From positions 1-62,456 of the forward strand of contig JASJAY010000016.1 in the NCBI GenBank assembly GCA_030066775.1: a DNA stretch of 62,456 nucleotides. The letters are read 5' to 3'. The translations under genes were made by a program, and so were the position numbers. Source of the DNA: Planctomycetota bacterium. Lineage in GTDB: Bacteria; Planctomycetota; PLA2; JAEUHO01. The notes beneath the pieces were generated by a model. The model was not told the DNA's origin and ran no database searches. It saw only the letters and a program-made list of their open reading frames with translations. Shown here in pieces: positions 52,198 through 61,601 of the stretch. Every line of letters starts with the position of its first letter. The stretch's first letter is position 1.

Positions 52198-53976
52198 ATG
52201 AACGACGCGAATCAAGGCGCCGACGGGCGGCGCAGGGGCTCTGCGGACGACGGCGGCACATCGAACCCCGACGTTCCGAATGCCAAGCGGGACCGACTCG
52301 ACCCGGGCTTCGACCCCGACGCCATCGTCGACGACGGCACGACGAATCCCGGGGCCGGCATGCCCGGCCCGGACGAGATGGGCTCGGTCCTTCGGGACGC
52401 GCTCTATCTCGAGGTCGACGCCGACCCGTCATCCGAACCCTCACAGATCGCCGCGGACGAGCCCCTGAGTCTCGACGCGGCGATTTCTTCGTATGGGGCC
52501 GCTTTGGCTCCCGCCGACCTCGAGGACGAGGCCTGGTGTCGCGCGGTGCTCGAGCAGCCCGCCGTGCGCGCCGATCTCGTCGACCTCGCCCGGGCCGTGG
52601 AGGACGCCGAGCGCGCGCCGACGGCCCATGCCCTCCGCCCGAGCGTGCACCAGGCGGCGCTCGGCGCATTCGATCGGGCCGCCGCCGCGGCCACGCCCAC
52701 GACGCCGGACGCCGCGACGCCTTCGGCTGCGCCCGCGTCCGACACGCGCCCGCCGCTCCGGGCGGTGCCGGCGCAGCAGCCCACGCTCCTCTCCTGGCTG
52801 GGCTGGCGCGCCGCGGCCGCCGTCGTGCTGGTGGCGCTGGGCGTCACGATCGTCGCCATGGGCGGCCTGTTGCACGACGACGTGACCGGCAACGGCGCCG
52901 GCGCCGAGGCGGGCCTCCGCCTCGACCACGTCACCGAGCACCGCCTCGACGCCGCGGGCTTCGTCTCCCGCGAGCGCTGGGTGCGGGTCGGTGAGTCGTT
53001 CTCGCCCACGGCCGACCGGGTCGTGGTCTTCGGCCTCGGCGAGGCCTCCCACGTGCTCGTCGGCGACGGGGATCGGCTCGGCGTGGCGAAGGGGACGGCG
53101 ATCGACGCCCGCCTCATGGCGCGCGCGCGGGACGACCTCGCCAAGGCGAGCCGCGAGCTCGACCTCGCTGCGGTGCTCCGGCTCGAAGCCGGGGAGGCCC
53201 AGCTCGACAGCGACGGCCGTCGGCCGGTGCTCTTGGCCGTCGGTGACGAGCTCCTGCTCGTGCTCTTCGAGGGCCTCTGCCACGTTGCGATCGATCCGGG
53301 CGCCGAGGCGGGCGCCGTCGGCCCCGCCATCGCGCTCGGCAAGGGCGCCCGTGCGACGGTCTACCGCACGGCCAACGGCGACCGCGACGCCAAGACCTTC
53401 GAGCTGGCGGGCCCGCAGCGCGTGCTGCTCGGCGTCGACGGGCCCAAGGCCTTCGGGACGCCGGCCGCCTCGCTCTTCCGCGACCTGGAGCTCTTCGGTG
53501 GTGCGCTCGATGCCGCACGCGCCGTGGATCGCGCGGTGCCCATCCAGGCGACGCTCTGGCGCGCGCTGGACGACGGGGCCGTGCGCACCAACGGGCGCTT
53601 CCGCCTCGCCGGCGCCGGCGCGCCGCGCCTGGCGTTCCGGCCCCCGAGCACGCTCTACGGGGCCACCGCGCTGCGCGTATGGCTGCGCGCACCCAGCGGC
53701 ACGCGCGTCGTCCTGCGCGCGGCCAAAGCGCCCGACGCCGAGCTCGGCGCCGTGGCACTGGACAGGGACACCCAGAAGGCCGAGCCGGGCGTCGGCGCCT
53801 TGCGCGTTCCGCTGCCGGGCGACTGGTACACGCAGCTGGCCGGGGGCGAGCTCGTCCTCGAGATCGTTCCCGTCGAGGGCACGGCGGGTACCAAGACCTA
53901 TGGCTACTTCGAAGGGGCCGCATTCGTCATGGACGATGCGGCCCCTCGGCATGTCGAGCCGGAGTCGTCCAAGTGA
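52198..53976 (+). CDS. FecR-like membrane regulator with acidic N-terminal region
   Basis: The 592-residue protein has a 100-residue acidic/flexible N-terminal stretch rich in Asp, Gly and Pro, and a short helical cytoplasmic region (about 100-160). One transmembrane helix lies at about 201-225. The large periplasmic part has FecR-type strands (about 240-420: GEAQLDSDGRRPVLLAVGDE, KGARATVYRTANGD) and a C-terminal beta domain. Such proteins regulate ECF sigma factors in response to envelope signals. The gene lies downstream of an ECF sigma gene. The start is chosen at MNDANQG; other in-frame starts upstream lack support. It ends 128 bases before the giant GspK-like gene. Confidence 0.65.
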   Translation: MNDANQGADGRRRGSADDGGTSNPDVPNAKRDRLDPGFDPDAIVDDGTTNPGAGMPGPDEMGSVLRDALYLEVDADPSSEPSQIAADEPLSLDAAISSYGAALAPADLEDEAWCRAVLEQPAVRADLVDLARAVEDAERAPTAHALRPSVHQAALGAFDRAAAAATPTTPDAATPSAAPASDTRPPLRAVPAQQPTLLSWLGWRAAAAVVLVALGVTIVAMGGLLHDDVTGNGAGAEAGLRLDHVTEHRLDAAGFVSRERWVRVGESFSPTADRVVVFGLGEASHVLVGDGDRLGVAKGTAIDARLMARARDDLAKASRELDLAAVLRLEAGEAQLDSDGRRPVLLAVGDELLLVLFEGLCHVAIDPGAEAGAVGPAIALGKGARATVYRTANGDRDAKTFELAGPQRVLLGVDGPKAFGTPAASLFRDLELFGGALDAARAVDRAVPIQATLWRALDDGAVRTNGRFRLAGAGAPRLAFRPPSTLYGATALRVWLRAPSGTRVVLRAAKAPDAELGAVALDRDTQKAEPGVGALRVPLPGDWYTQLAGGELVLEIVPVEGTAGTKTYGYFEGAAFVMDDAAPRHVEPESSK

Positions 53977-54012
53977 TGGGGCGGGCGAGACCGGTAGTGG
54001 ACACAGACGGGG

Positions 54013-54018
54013 TTGACA
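54013..54018 (+). promoter_or_regulatory. Perfect TTGACA upstream of the GspK-like gene
   Basis: TTGACA in the 128-base gap is an exact -35 hexamer, but no acceptable -10 lies 16-19 bases downstream. The nearest A/T-rich hexamers are CAGAAC (54042) and GACAAT (54057). It may be a chance match or a different sigma specificity. Confidence 0.25.
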
Positions 54019-54104
54019 CGGCCGCGAAACGAGAGGCGGCCCAGAACGGTTTGGCGGACAATCGAGCGGCGCGCAGTGCGCGACAGACGCTCTCGAGGAC
54101 GAAC

Positions 54105-57100
54105 ATGGTCGAGTACAGAGATCGGACGAACGAACGCGGCATCGCGATGATCATGGTGATCACGGTGCTCGTGACGTTGGTGATCGTCGCGATTGCCTTC
54201 GCGCCGCAGATGCAGCGCGGGCGGGATCGCACCGAGATGAACACCGCGCGCCAACGCGCGGACCGGGAAGCGGCCCTGCAGGCGGACGCGATCAAGCTGT
54301 GGCTGATGCGCACGCATCCGCGCTACGAGGCGCTGCTGCAGGAGATGGCCGAGGACCCGAACGACCCGCTCGGGAACCCGGACGTCGACACGCTGGCCGA
54401 GATCGCCCCGGGTGAGGAGTTCCGCAAGCTGCTCGCCGAGGAGATCAAGTCGAGCTGGATCAACGATCCGGAGCTCTCGGTCCGCCTCGAGTACCTCAAG
54501 TCCCGCGGCCTCGATCCGCTCAACGACGACCGCGGCTCGATCTGGTCCGTACGCGTCACCGACGCGAACGGCCTGGTCAACGTCAACGGCTGCTCGCCCT
54601 ACCTCCTGGCCAACCTCATGGGGTCGGCGCTCTTGACCGAGGAGGTCGACTCCGGCGCGAGCTCGATCGCCGTGTCGCACGTCACCAGCGCGAAGCTGCC
54701 GGGCATCGCCGGCTTCGACCCGAACGGCGGCTACATCCGCATCGGCACCGAGGTGATCCGCTACGAGTCGTTCGACGGCACCGAGTTCCGCGGCTGCGAG
54801 CGCGGCGTGCTGCGCGAGGTCCCGCTCAAGGACAACGGCGCCTCCGCGAACCACAAGAAGGGTGCGCCGGTCATCGATTACGCCGCATGGAAGATCGCGA
54901 CGCACATGATCGCGAGCCGTCCGGGCTTCATGACGCGCTTCCAGAACGTCGAAGACGTGCGTTCGACCGCCGGCTGGGGCACCGCCGGTGATGTGACCGC
55001 CGAGCGCCTGGCCCAGTTCCGGCACCTGCTGACCGTCAGCAGCAAGCGCGAGTCGGCCGAGGGCTGGCTCTCCTCGCAGATGGTCGTCGAGCAGCTGCCG
55101 TCGAACGTCGACGGCGCCGAGCCCGACCTCGTCCGCGTGCGCGACAACTTCAACCCGCAGGGCACGACCGCCAACTACAACGCCGGCACGCTGGCGCGCG
55201 TCACGGACGGCACGAACACCGCGTACGCGATGGTCGCCAACGTCGGCGATGACGACGGCAACCTCATCGGCGACCGCGAGATCTCGCTCGCGGGCCGCGT
55301 CGATGCCGGTCGTCCGGAAGACGCCCCGTCGATCCGCTTCAACGGCGGCGAGGCCATGATCGCGGCCTACGCGCCGACGCCGATCAACATCAACACGGCG
55401 CCGATCGAGGTGGTCTACGCCAACATCGTCAACCTCCAGCACCGCCTCTCGAAGGAGGACACCCAGATCGTCACGCCTTCGAAGGCGTGGGAGCTGGCGG
55501 AGGAGATCGTCCGCACCCGCAAGGGCAAGCTCGAGGCCGTGCCCGGCACCGAAGAGGGCAAGCCCTGGCGCAAGAGCGGTCCGTTCCGCAACGCCGAGGA
55601 CTGGGGTCGCTTCCTGCGCGAGATGGTGGACCAGAGCCGCCTCACGCGTACGCAGGAGTACGTGCTCTACACGAACGCGATCGACCCGCACAGCCACGAC
55701 CTGAAGTTCGGCACGGCACCGTGGTGCTTCCGCACGCTCGACGTCTACCACGTCGAGTCGCGCGTGTCGGTCAACAGCCGCGCGGGCGAGCAGCTCGCGA
55801 GCTCGACGCTGCGTCAGGTGGTCGAGGTCGGCGCCGACCAGATCACCACCTGGACCGTCGACAGCCAGGCTGACTTCGAGCAGCGCATCCAGGCCGGCAG
55901 CGGCGCGAAGTGGGTGGCCAGCTACCCGTTCGCCGCGACGTTCATCAACAACGCCTGGGCCCACGTGCAGCCGCGCAAGCGCGCGCCGAAGCACGTGGTC
56001 TCGCAGATCTACCCCAGCACCAGCGACACGGATCGCGAGACGTCCAACGACGTCGGCGACGTGCGCCACGAGCCGGTGCGGGTCGTGCTGCCCGGCGCGG
56101 TGGTGGCCTCGCACTTCGACTTCAGCATCTACCAGGATGGGCACTTCACCGACTACGAGGGCGCGTACACGCGCAAGGTGCGCGGCACCCTGCGCGGCAA
56201 CGACCAGGACTACGTGCAGCCGATGGCCATGTCGTTCTGGTGGCGCTGCTTCAGCGAGGGCGAGAGCTGGTACGCCTTCGACGTAGGCATCGAGAAGTTC
56301 ACGAACCGCTTCGCGATCTTCGTCCAGCCCGGTGACGAGGGCCCCGAGCTCACGTTCCGCTGCGCCGCCGGCACGCTCGAGGAGCGCGCGGCCGAGGTCT
56401 ACGTGCCGCTCGAGCGCCTCGATTACCAGCCGGGCCTCTGGTACCACATCCAGGTCTTCTGCCACGGCGAGGACCCGGCCTCGATGCAGCTGCTCGTGGA
56501 CGGGCTCGACATCGCGACGCGCCGCGGCTTCACCACGCTCGCCGCGGGTCTCGACGAGGAAAGCGTCGACGTCCAGGTCGAGTCGACCGACGGCTTCCCG
56601 CAGGTCGGCGCGATCAAGATCGGCGACGAGATCATCGAGTACGACCAGCGCGCGGGGGAGTCGTTCCGCGAGTGCGTGCGCGCGACGCGCGGCACGGCCG
56701 CGGGCAACTACCCGCAGGGCATGGCGGTGCGCTTGCTCGGGTACTCCCTGCCGCTCACGGTCGACCTGATGGAAGGCGGCGCGGGGCTGCAGGATCCGCT
56801 CACGCGATGGTCGGCCCTACGCGTCTCGGGCGACGGCTTCGACGACGAGGAACAGGTGCAGATCGAGGGCATCGACCCGCCGCTCTACATCACGATTCGC
56901 GGCTTCAACGGCCAGAACAACAACCCGCAGAACGTGACCGTCGCCGGGCTCTGGGACGAGGATGCCGATCAGGCGGCGAACGCCTTCGGCCCCAAGGGCT
57001 ATGCGCTCTTCGGCTCGTGGCGCATCCGCGTGGGCGACCAGCAGATCACGACCGCAGACGGCTCGCCCGTCGGTGGTTGGGAGGTCGTCTACTACACGCG

Positions 57101-59801
57101 CGACGGCACGAACTTCACCATCGAGCGCTACCAGCAGACGGCGTGGCACGAGCCGCCGGAGAACTACTTCTGCGCGAACCAGGTCGTGATCCCGGGCTCC
57201 GAGCCCGAGGACGTCCCGTGCTGGCTCATCCCGATCAGCGTGATGGGCTCGGGCAGCAGCGGCCAGGAGGACTACCTGGACCCGAGCGATCCGGCGCAAG
57301 AGGACATCATCACGCGCTACTACCCGGGCAGCGACGGCAGCGCCCGCGTGTACCTCGGCACCGACGATCCCGAGGGCCAGGGTGAGTGCATCAAGTACGA
57401 CTCGATCGAGCGCAAGAAGTCGGCGCCCGACATCCTGTTCGTGCGTGACCGCAACCTCTTCGAGAGCGGCGGCATCGTGCAGCACTTCTGGGGCGCGACC
57501 GGCGACAACTCGCAGCAGTACAGCTCGCCCTCGCCACCCAGCGAGGACGACCCGCTTCCCGATCCGGAGCCGCCGGCACCGCCCGATCCCGACCCGACGC
57601 CGGATCCGACGCCCGACCCCGGCCCGAACCCCGGTGAGCCGGGTGGCGAGGAAGACGAGGGCATCCCCGGCCCCGGTGGCGGCGTGCCGCCCGGTCTGCG
57701 CGATCCGGGCGACAGCGGCGACGACGGGGGCAGCGGCGACCCCGGCACCGGCGACCCCGGTACGGGTGATCCCGGCACCGGTGACCCCGGCACGGGTGAT
57801 CCCGGCGGCGGCGGCGGTGGCGGCGGCAGCGAGCCGCCCGAAGACGGCGAGCCCGTCGATCCGCCGGCCGAGGAAGACGAGGAAGCCGGCGGCGTCGAGG
57901 GCGAGGAGCCCCTGAACCCGGGTGGCTCGATCGATCCGGGTGCACGCGGCGGCGGCGACAGCGGCGGCGGCGGCGGCACCACGCCGGCCGAGCCCCCGAG
58001 CGAGATCGAGCCGGTACCGGACGACAGCGGCGGCGGGGACTCCGAGGAGCCCGAAGAGGAGGAGGAAGTCGATCCCTCCGGCGCCGTCCCGCCCGACCTG
58101 CGCGATCCCGAGGACCCGGAAGGGCCCGGCGACGTCGAGGGCACCGGCACGGGCGGCGGGACCGCCCAGTGGAACCCCCAGTACGAGCCGGCCGGCCCGG
58201 AGACGGCACGCCAGCGCCAGCGTATGCGCGGCGTGAACGGCACCATCGATCGCGACCACCTGAACCCGGGCGGCGTGAACGACGAGAACGCGCGCTTCCT
58301 TCCGTGCTTCAAGGTGTGGGAGGAGCACAGCGGTGCATTGCTCCACCGTGCGGGCCGCAACGATCCGATCACGATCGTGGCGTCCGGCGGTGAAGGTGCG
58401 CCCACGCGCTACGAGGCCACGGTCCGCTGGGGCCACGAGAACGGCAACTGGATGTGCCTGACGGACTTCACGGGGGCGCGCGTCACGGCCCCGGAAGACG
58501 GCGGGACGAACAAGTACTTCGACCTGCGCGGCCGCGCGCGGATCCTGAAGTTCCCCAGCGGCGAGCTGCCGGACCAGATGCCCGAGGAGATGGAGTTCGG
58601 CAAGAGCACCATCGCCAGCTCGGACGTGGTCACGGCGTTCCTCGACGAGCTCCACATCTGGCGTCACGGCATCGCACCGCTCGGCTTCGTGTCCGATGCG
58701 GAAGGCATCGAGTCGGGCACGACGGACATCACGCTGTCGCCCGAGTTCCCGGCCGAGACGCTCGAGGAGATCACCGGGTACGACCAGGACTGCGGCGTCG
58801 TCAACATCGACGGCGAGCTGATCATCTACCGCGGCACGTCCGTGGAGGGCAACGGCCAGGTGATCCTGGAGCGCTGTCTGCGCGGTCAGTTCGGGACGAA
58901 GGCGCAGTTCCATCCGCGCGCCGCGTACGCGCGGTTCGTACCGAACGTGCCGGTCACGTACCTGCAGGGCGATCTGTCCAAGGAGCAGGCCATGCTGACC
59001 GTGGCCCACACGCGCAACTGGCCCGCCGAGGGTGCAGCGCGCATCGTGAGCCCGGACGGCGGCGAGATCGTGCACTACACGCAGCGCTCCGAGCAGCAGC
59101 TGTCCATGCCCGAGTCGCTCGACACGGACGACGAGCTCGCCGGCCGCGGCCTCTTCCGGGGTCGCTACGGCACCGATGCCTTGGACCATCCGTCCGAGTC
59201 GGTGGTGATCTGGCAGCCGATCCGCTACTGGGATCGCTACACGCCGCGTCAGGCCGAGGACGGCGAGGCCTTCTCCGGCGTCTACGACCACGCGCAGACC
59301 TCGTTCATCGAGCTCGGCTCGCGCCAGCGCAACGCGTACTGGCACACGGTCACGTGGGAGGAGAACCTCGACGGCGTCCGCCACGGTGAGGAGCTGGGCG
59401 AGCGTCGCGGCGGCGGCAGCGAGGCCGGCCTGCTCGACATCGTCGTGCTGGGTCGCTTCAACCCGAACGTGCCGTGGGACTCCCGCAACGTGATCGACAT
59501 GCGTCGCACCGCGAGCGTTCGCTCCGCGAACGCGATGCGCCGGACGGACGTGCTCTACGTCTTCGACGATCCCGAGGAGGCCAACGAGCTCGGCTTCGAG
59601 GCCAACACGGCGGAGTTCCGGATCTACTTCCGCTACAAGCCCAACGCGTACGTGTTCCTCGACGAGGAGGGCGCGAACCTGGGTGACGACGAGCAGCTCA
59701 CGAACGACTGGAAGAAGACCCCCTGGCTCCAGGCCTTCAGCGTCTCGTACACGAACCGGACGCGCACCCTGTCCAGCTCCAAGGCCGGCCGCGGCCGCTA
59801 G
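54105..59801 (+). CDS. Giant GspK-like pseudopilin fusion protein
   Basis: The start ATG at 54105 has GAGGA five bases upstream. The N-terminus NERGIAMIMVITVLVTLVIVAIAF matches type II secretion GspK: prepilin cleavage after G12 and no Glu at mature position 5. VNVNGCSPYLL (about 158) and NINTAP (428-433) with a following helix match the GspK SAM-like domains. GspK is about 300-350 residues; this protein is 1,898. The extra length holds a LamG-like domain (about 686-812), a low-complexity Pro/Gly/Asp/Glu stretch (about 1140-1362) and four copies of a small beta module (about 186-261, 819-881, 1537-1614, 1626-1704). This module has the pattern G..IGxEIIxY....F..C.RG..GT...H..G..V known from phage and surface proteins. 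The chain ends in a basic tail. Confidence 0.8.
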   Translation: MVEYRDRTNERGIAMIMVITVLVTLVIVAIAFAPQMQRGRDRTEMNTARQRADREAALQADAIKLWLMRTHPRYEALLQEMAEDPNDPLGNPDVDTLAEIAPGEEFRKLLAEEIKSSWINDPELSVRLEYLKSRGLDPLNDDRGSIWSVRVTDANGLVNVNGCSPYLLANLMGSALLTEEVDSGASSIAVSHVTSAKLPGIAGFDPNGGYIRIGTEVIRYESFDGTEFRGCERGVLREVPLKDNGASANHKKGAPVIDYAAWKIATHMIASRPGFMTRFQNVEDVRSTAGWGTAGDVTAERLAQFRHLLTVSSKRESAEGWLSSQMVVEQLPSNVDGAEPDLVRVRDNFNPQGTTANYNAGTLARVTDGTNTAYAMVANVGDDDGNLIGDREISLAGRVDAGRPEDAPSIRFNGGEAMIAAYAPTPININTAPIEVVYANIVNLQHRLSKEDTQIVTPSKAWELAEEIVRTRKGKLEAVPGTEEGKPWRKSGPFRNAEDWGRFLREMVDQSRLTRTQEYVLYTNAIDPHSHDLKFGTAPWCFRTLDVYHVESRVSVNSRAGEQLASSTLRQVVEVGADQITTWTVDSQADFEQRIQAGSGAKWVASYPFAATFINNAWAHVQPRKRAPKHVVSQIYPSTSDTDRETSNDVGDVRHEPVRVVLPGAVVASHFDFSIYQDGHFTDYEGAYTRKVRGTLRGNDQDYVQPMAMSFWWRCFSEGESWYAFDVGIEKFTNRFAIFVQPGDEGPELTFRCAAGTLEERAAEVYVPLERLDYQPGLWYHIQVFCHGEDPASMQLLVDGLDIATRRGFTTLAAGLDEESVDVQVESTDGFPQVGAIKIGDEIIEYDQRAGESFRECVRATRGTAAGNYPQGMAVRLLGYSLPLTVDLMEGGAGLQDPLTRWSALRVSGDGFDDEEQVQIEGIDPPLYITIRGFNGQNNNPQNVTVAGLWDEDADQAANAFGPKGYALFGSWRIRVGDQQITTADGSPVGGWEVVYYTRDGTNFTIERYQQTAWHEPPENYFCANQVVIPGSEPEDVPCWLIPISVMGSGSSGQEDYLDPSDPAQEDIITRYYPGSDGSARVYLGTDDPEGQGECIKYDSIERKKSAPDILFVRDRNLFESGGIVQHFWGATGDNSQQYSSPSPPSEDDPLPDPEPPAPPDPDPTPDPTPDPGPNPGEPGGEEDEGIPGPGGGVPPGLRDPGDSGDDGGSGDPGTGDPGTGDPGTGDPGTGDPGGGGGGGGSEPPEDGEPVDPPAEEDEEAGGVEGEEPLNPGGSIDPGARGGGDSGGGGGTTPAEPPSEIEPVPDDSGGGDSEEPEEEEEVDPSGAVPPDLRDPEDPEGPGDVEGTGTGGGTAQWNPQYEPAGPETARQRQRMRGVNGTIDRDHLNPGGVNDENARFLPCFKVWEEHSGALLHRAGRNDPITIVASGGEGAPTRYEATVRWGHENGNWMCLTDFTGARVTAPEDGGTNKYFDLRGRARILKFPSGELPDQMPEEMEFGKSTIASSDVVTAFLDELHIWRHGIAPLGFVSDAEGIESGTTDITLSPEFPAETLEEITGYDQDCGVVNIDGELIIYRGTSVEGNGQVILERCLRGQFGTKAQFHPRAAYARFVPNVPVTYLQGDLSKEQAMLTVAHTRNWPAEGAARIVSPDGGEIVHYTQRSEQQLSMPESLDTDDELAGRGLFRGRYGTDALDHPSESVVIWQPIRYWDRYTPRQAEDGEAFSGVYDHAQTSFIELGSRQRNAYWHTVTWEENLDGVRHGEELGERRGGGSEAGLLDIVVLGRFNPNVPWDSRNVIDMRRTASVRSANAMRRTDVLYVFDDPEEANELGFEANTAEFRIYFRYKPNAYVFLDEEGANLGDDEQLTNDWKKTPWLQAFSVSYTNRTRTLSSSKAGRGR
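57735..57805 (+). repeat. In-frame tandem repeat coding Gly-Asp-Pro-Gly-Thr
   Basis: Four to five copies of a 15-base unit encode GDPGT within the low-complexity part of the GspK-like gene. Silent differences between copies mean it is not a very recent expansion. Confidence 0.85.
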
Positions 59802-59833
59802 CGAGCTGGGCGTTCGGATCGTTCCGGCGGCCT

Positions 59834-59849
59834 CGGCCCTCGCGGGCCG
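59834..59849. terminator. Hairpin after the GspK-like gene
   Basis: CGGCCC-TCGC-GGGCCG forms a 6-base perfect stem 32 bases after the stop and 39 bases before the convergent transposase stop. No T-run. Confidence 0.45.
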
Positions 59850-59887
59850 GGGCCGCGCCCAATTCCAGTGCGCCGCTGGGTACCGGG

Positions 59888-60913
59888 TTAAGTCGTCTCA
59901 CCGTCGAACACCGGGAAGGTCGCGTCCAACGCGCCGCGGATCATCTCCCCGACGCGCTCGAAGTACTCCCCGTCGACTCTCATGCGCCTCTCGTGCTCTC
60001 GCGCCAGGCGAGCGGCCGTCGAGCGGTGGACGCCGACGCGGTGAGCACACTCATCTACGCCCAAGCAGGCGAGGGAACGCAGGAGTCCCACGGACGCAAT
60101 GCGGACGTCTCGCGACGCGCGATCGAAGGACGCGGTGTCTTGGCCCAACGCCGCTTGACCATGCGCGCTGCCGACCGCTGAGAGGACAGCTGCCACGGAG
60201 GCGATTGGCGACCATGGGCTCTTGCCGCCGGCCCTTCGGATCTTGCCCGCCATCCAGCGAGCCAGGTACGGAGGGGGTGCATTCATCAGTTGATCGAGCT
60301 GGTCTTCCGCCTCGTGGGGATGGGAGAGCCTGCGCTCGATCAGCTCGACCTCGGAGGCCAGCAGCGGTGAGGCGCACGCCTTCCGGTACTTCTCCGCCGG
60401 GAATGTCCTTCCATCGGGCTCTCCACCCAGGTGGCGCACGACGGCGTCGGCATCCAGCCATAGCGGTGGTCGTCCGCCGTAGTAGCGGATCGCGCTTCCG
60501 TATGCGTAGGCCCAGGGTTGACGGCTGAGGCCCGCTTTGACCGGGTTGAGATCGTGGTAGCGAAGCAGCGTGCGGAAGTACATCCATGAGGTAACCGGCT
60601 TAGAGCGGTAGCGCCCGCTGACCAGAGCGCCGGGATATCCACTCCTTCGATTGCGGTAGTGCACGTAGGCGTTCTGGATGCGCATCATTGGGAATGAGAT
60701 CCGCCCGTCAGGCGACCGCGCGAGCAAATGGAAGTGCGTCTGCATGAGGCAGTACGCCGCAATCCGGATCTCACCCCGCCGATGAGCGCATGCCAGGAGG
60801 GCTTGAAACCTCCGGAAGTCGGCCCTGTCCGCGAACAGCACCTGCCCACCGGTCCCCCGGTTCATGAGGTGGTGCCAGCGGTTCGGTCGATCGAGTCGGG
60901 GGCGGCGGGGCAT
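59888..60913 (-). CDS. RAYT-type Y1 (HUH) transposase-like protein
   Basis: The 341-residue protein has an N-terminal TnpA-REP domain. The HUH motif is H60-F-H62 in YCLMQTHFHLL. The catalytic tyrosine is most likely Y83 in NAYVHYRNRR, followed by GALVSGRYRSKPV. The C-terminal 100 residues have a DnaA-C-like helix-turn-helix (LGVDECAHRVGVHRSTAARLAREHERR). Both sites are intact, so it may be active. RAYTs are single-copy genes that mobilise REP/REPIN palindromes in trans. No terminal inverted repeats of an insertion sequence were seen, and the hairpins found in the window do not share a sequence. A GAGG lies upstream of the ATG. Confidence 0.82.
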   Translation of the reverse strand: MPRRPRLDRPNRWHHLMNRGTGGQVLFADRADFRRFQALLACAHRRGEIRIAAYCLMQTHFHLLARSPDGRISFPMMRIQNAYVHYRNRRSGYPGALVSGRYRSKPVTSWMYFRTLLRYHDLNPVKAGLSRQPWAYAYGSAIRYYGGRPPLWLDADAVVRHLGGEPDGRTFPAEKYRKACASPLLASEVELIERRLSHPHEAEDQLDQLMNAPPPYLARWMAGKIRRAGGKSPWSPIASVAAVLSAVGSAHGQAALGQDTASFDRASRDVRIASVGLLRSLACLGVDECAHRVGVHRSTAARLAREHERRMRVDGEYFERVGEMIRGALDATFPVFDGETT

Positions 60914-61024
60914 TGGGACCTCGCTCTTGACTCGGTTCGGGGGGGCCGGCGGTCACGCTGAAATCCGTGTGATCCTGTGGCGGGGCCTCTCGGCGCTGGG
61001 CTCGGGTGAGACGAAAAAACCCGG

Positions 61025-61030
61025 TACCCT
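61025..61030 (+). promoter_or_regulatory. -10-like box (TACCCT) of efp
   Basis: TACCCT lies 7 bases before the efp ATG at 61038 and no Shine-Dalgarno sequence intervenes. The preceding AAAAAA tract (61014-61019) is notable in this GC-rich DNA. Confidence 0.35.
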
Positions 61031-61037
61031 CTGGTGC

Positions 61038-61601
61038 ATGGACGCAGTCAGCATTCGCAAGGGCACCGTGTTCCTCCACAAGGGGGAGCTCTGGCAGGCC
61101 GTGGACGTCACGCATCGCACCCCGGGCAACAAGCGCGGGTTCGTGCAGGTCAAGATGCGCAGCGTCAAGTCGGGCACCCACGTCACGCAGAAGTTCAGCT
61201 CGAGCGAGACGGTGGAGAGCGCGTGGATCGACTCGCGCAAGTGCCAGTACCTCTACGACGATCCGAACACGGGCCCCGTGTTCATGGACAACGAGACCTA
61301 CGAGCAGTTCGGCCTCGAGCGCGACCTGCTCGGCGACGCGATGAACTACATCAAGGAGAACGAAGAGGTCGAGGTGCAGTTCCACGACGGCACCGCGATC
61401 GGTCTCAACCTCCCCGCCAAGGTCGACCTCGTCGTGCAGGAGACCGAGCCCGCCGTGAAGGGCGACACGGTCAACGCCGTCCTGAAGCCCGCGACGGTCG
61501 AGACCGGCTACGTCGTGAAGGTGCCGTCCCACATCCGCGTCGGCGACAAGATCCGCATCAGCACGAGCAGCGGCGAGTTCCAGGAGCGCGTCAACGATTG
61601 A
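61038..61601 (+). CDS. efp: Elongation factor P
   Basis: EF-P helps the ribosome form bonds at polyproline stretches. The 187 residues have the three-domain plan, with domain I loop TPGNKRGFVQVKM and C-terminal SHIRVGDKIRISTSSGEFQERV. The residue at the tip of the loop, usually a modified lysine or arginine, is asparagine (N31) next to K32 and R33. This points to an unmodified or differently modified subgroup. No epmA/earP partner is nearby. Proline-rich proteins in this window are natural clients (inference). Confidence 0.93.
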   Translation: MDAVSIRKGTVFLHKGELWQAVDVTHRTPGNKRGFVQVKMRSVKSGTHVTQKFSSSETVESAWIDSRKCQYLYDDPNTGPVFMDNETYEQFGLERDLLGDAMNYIKENEEVEVQFHDGTAIGLNLPAKVDLVVQETEPAVKGDTVNAVLKPATVETGYVVKVPSHIRVGDKIRISTSSGEFQERVND

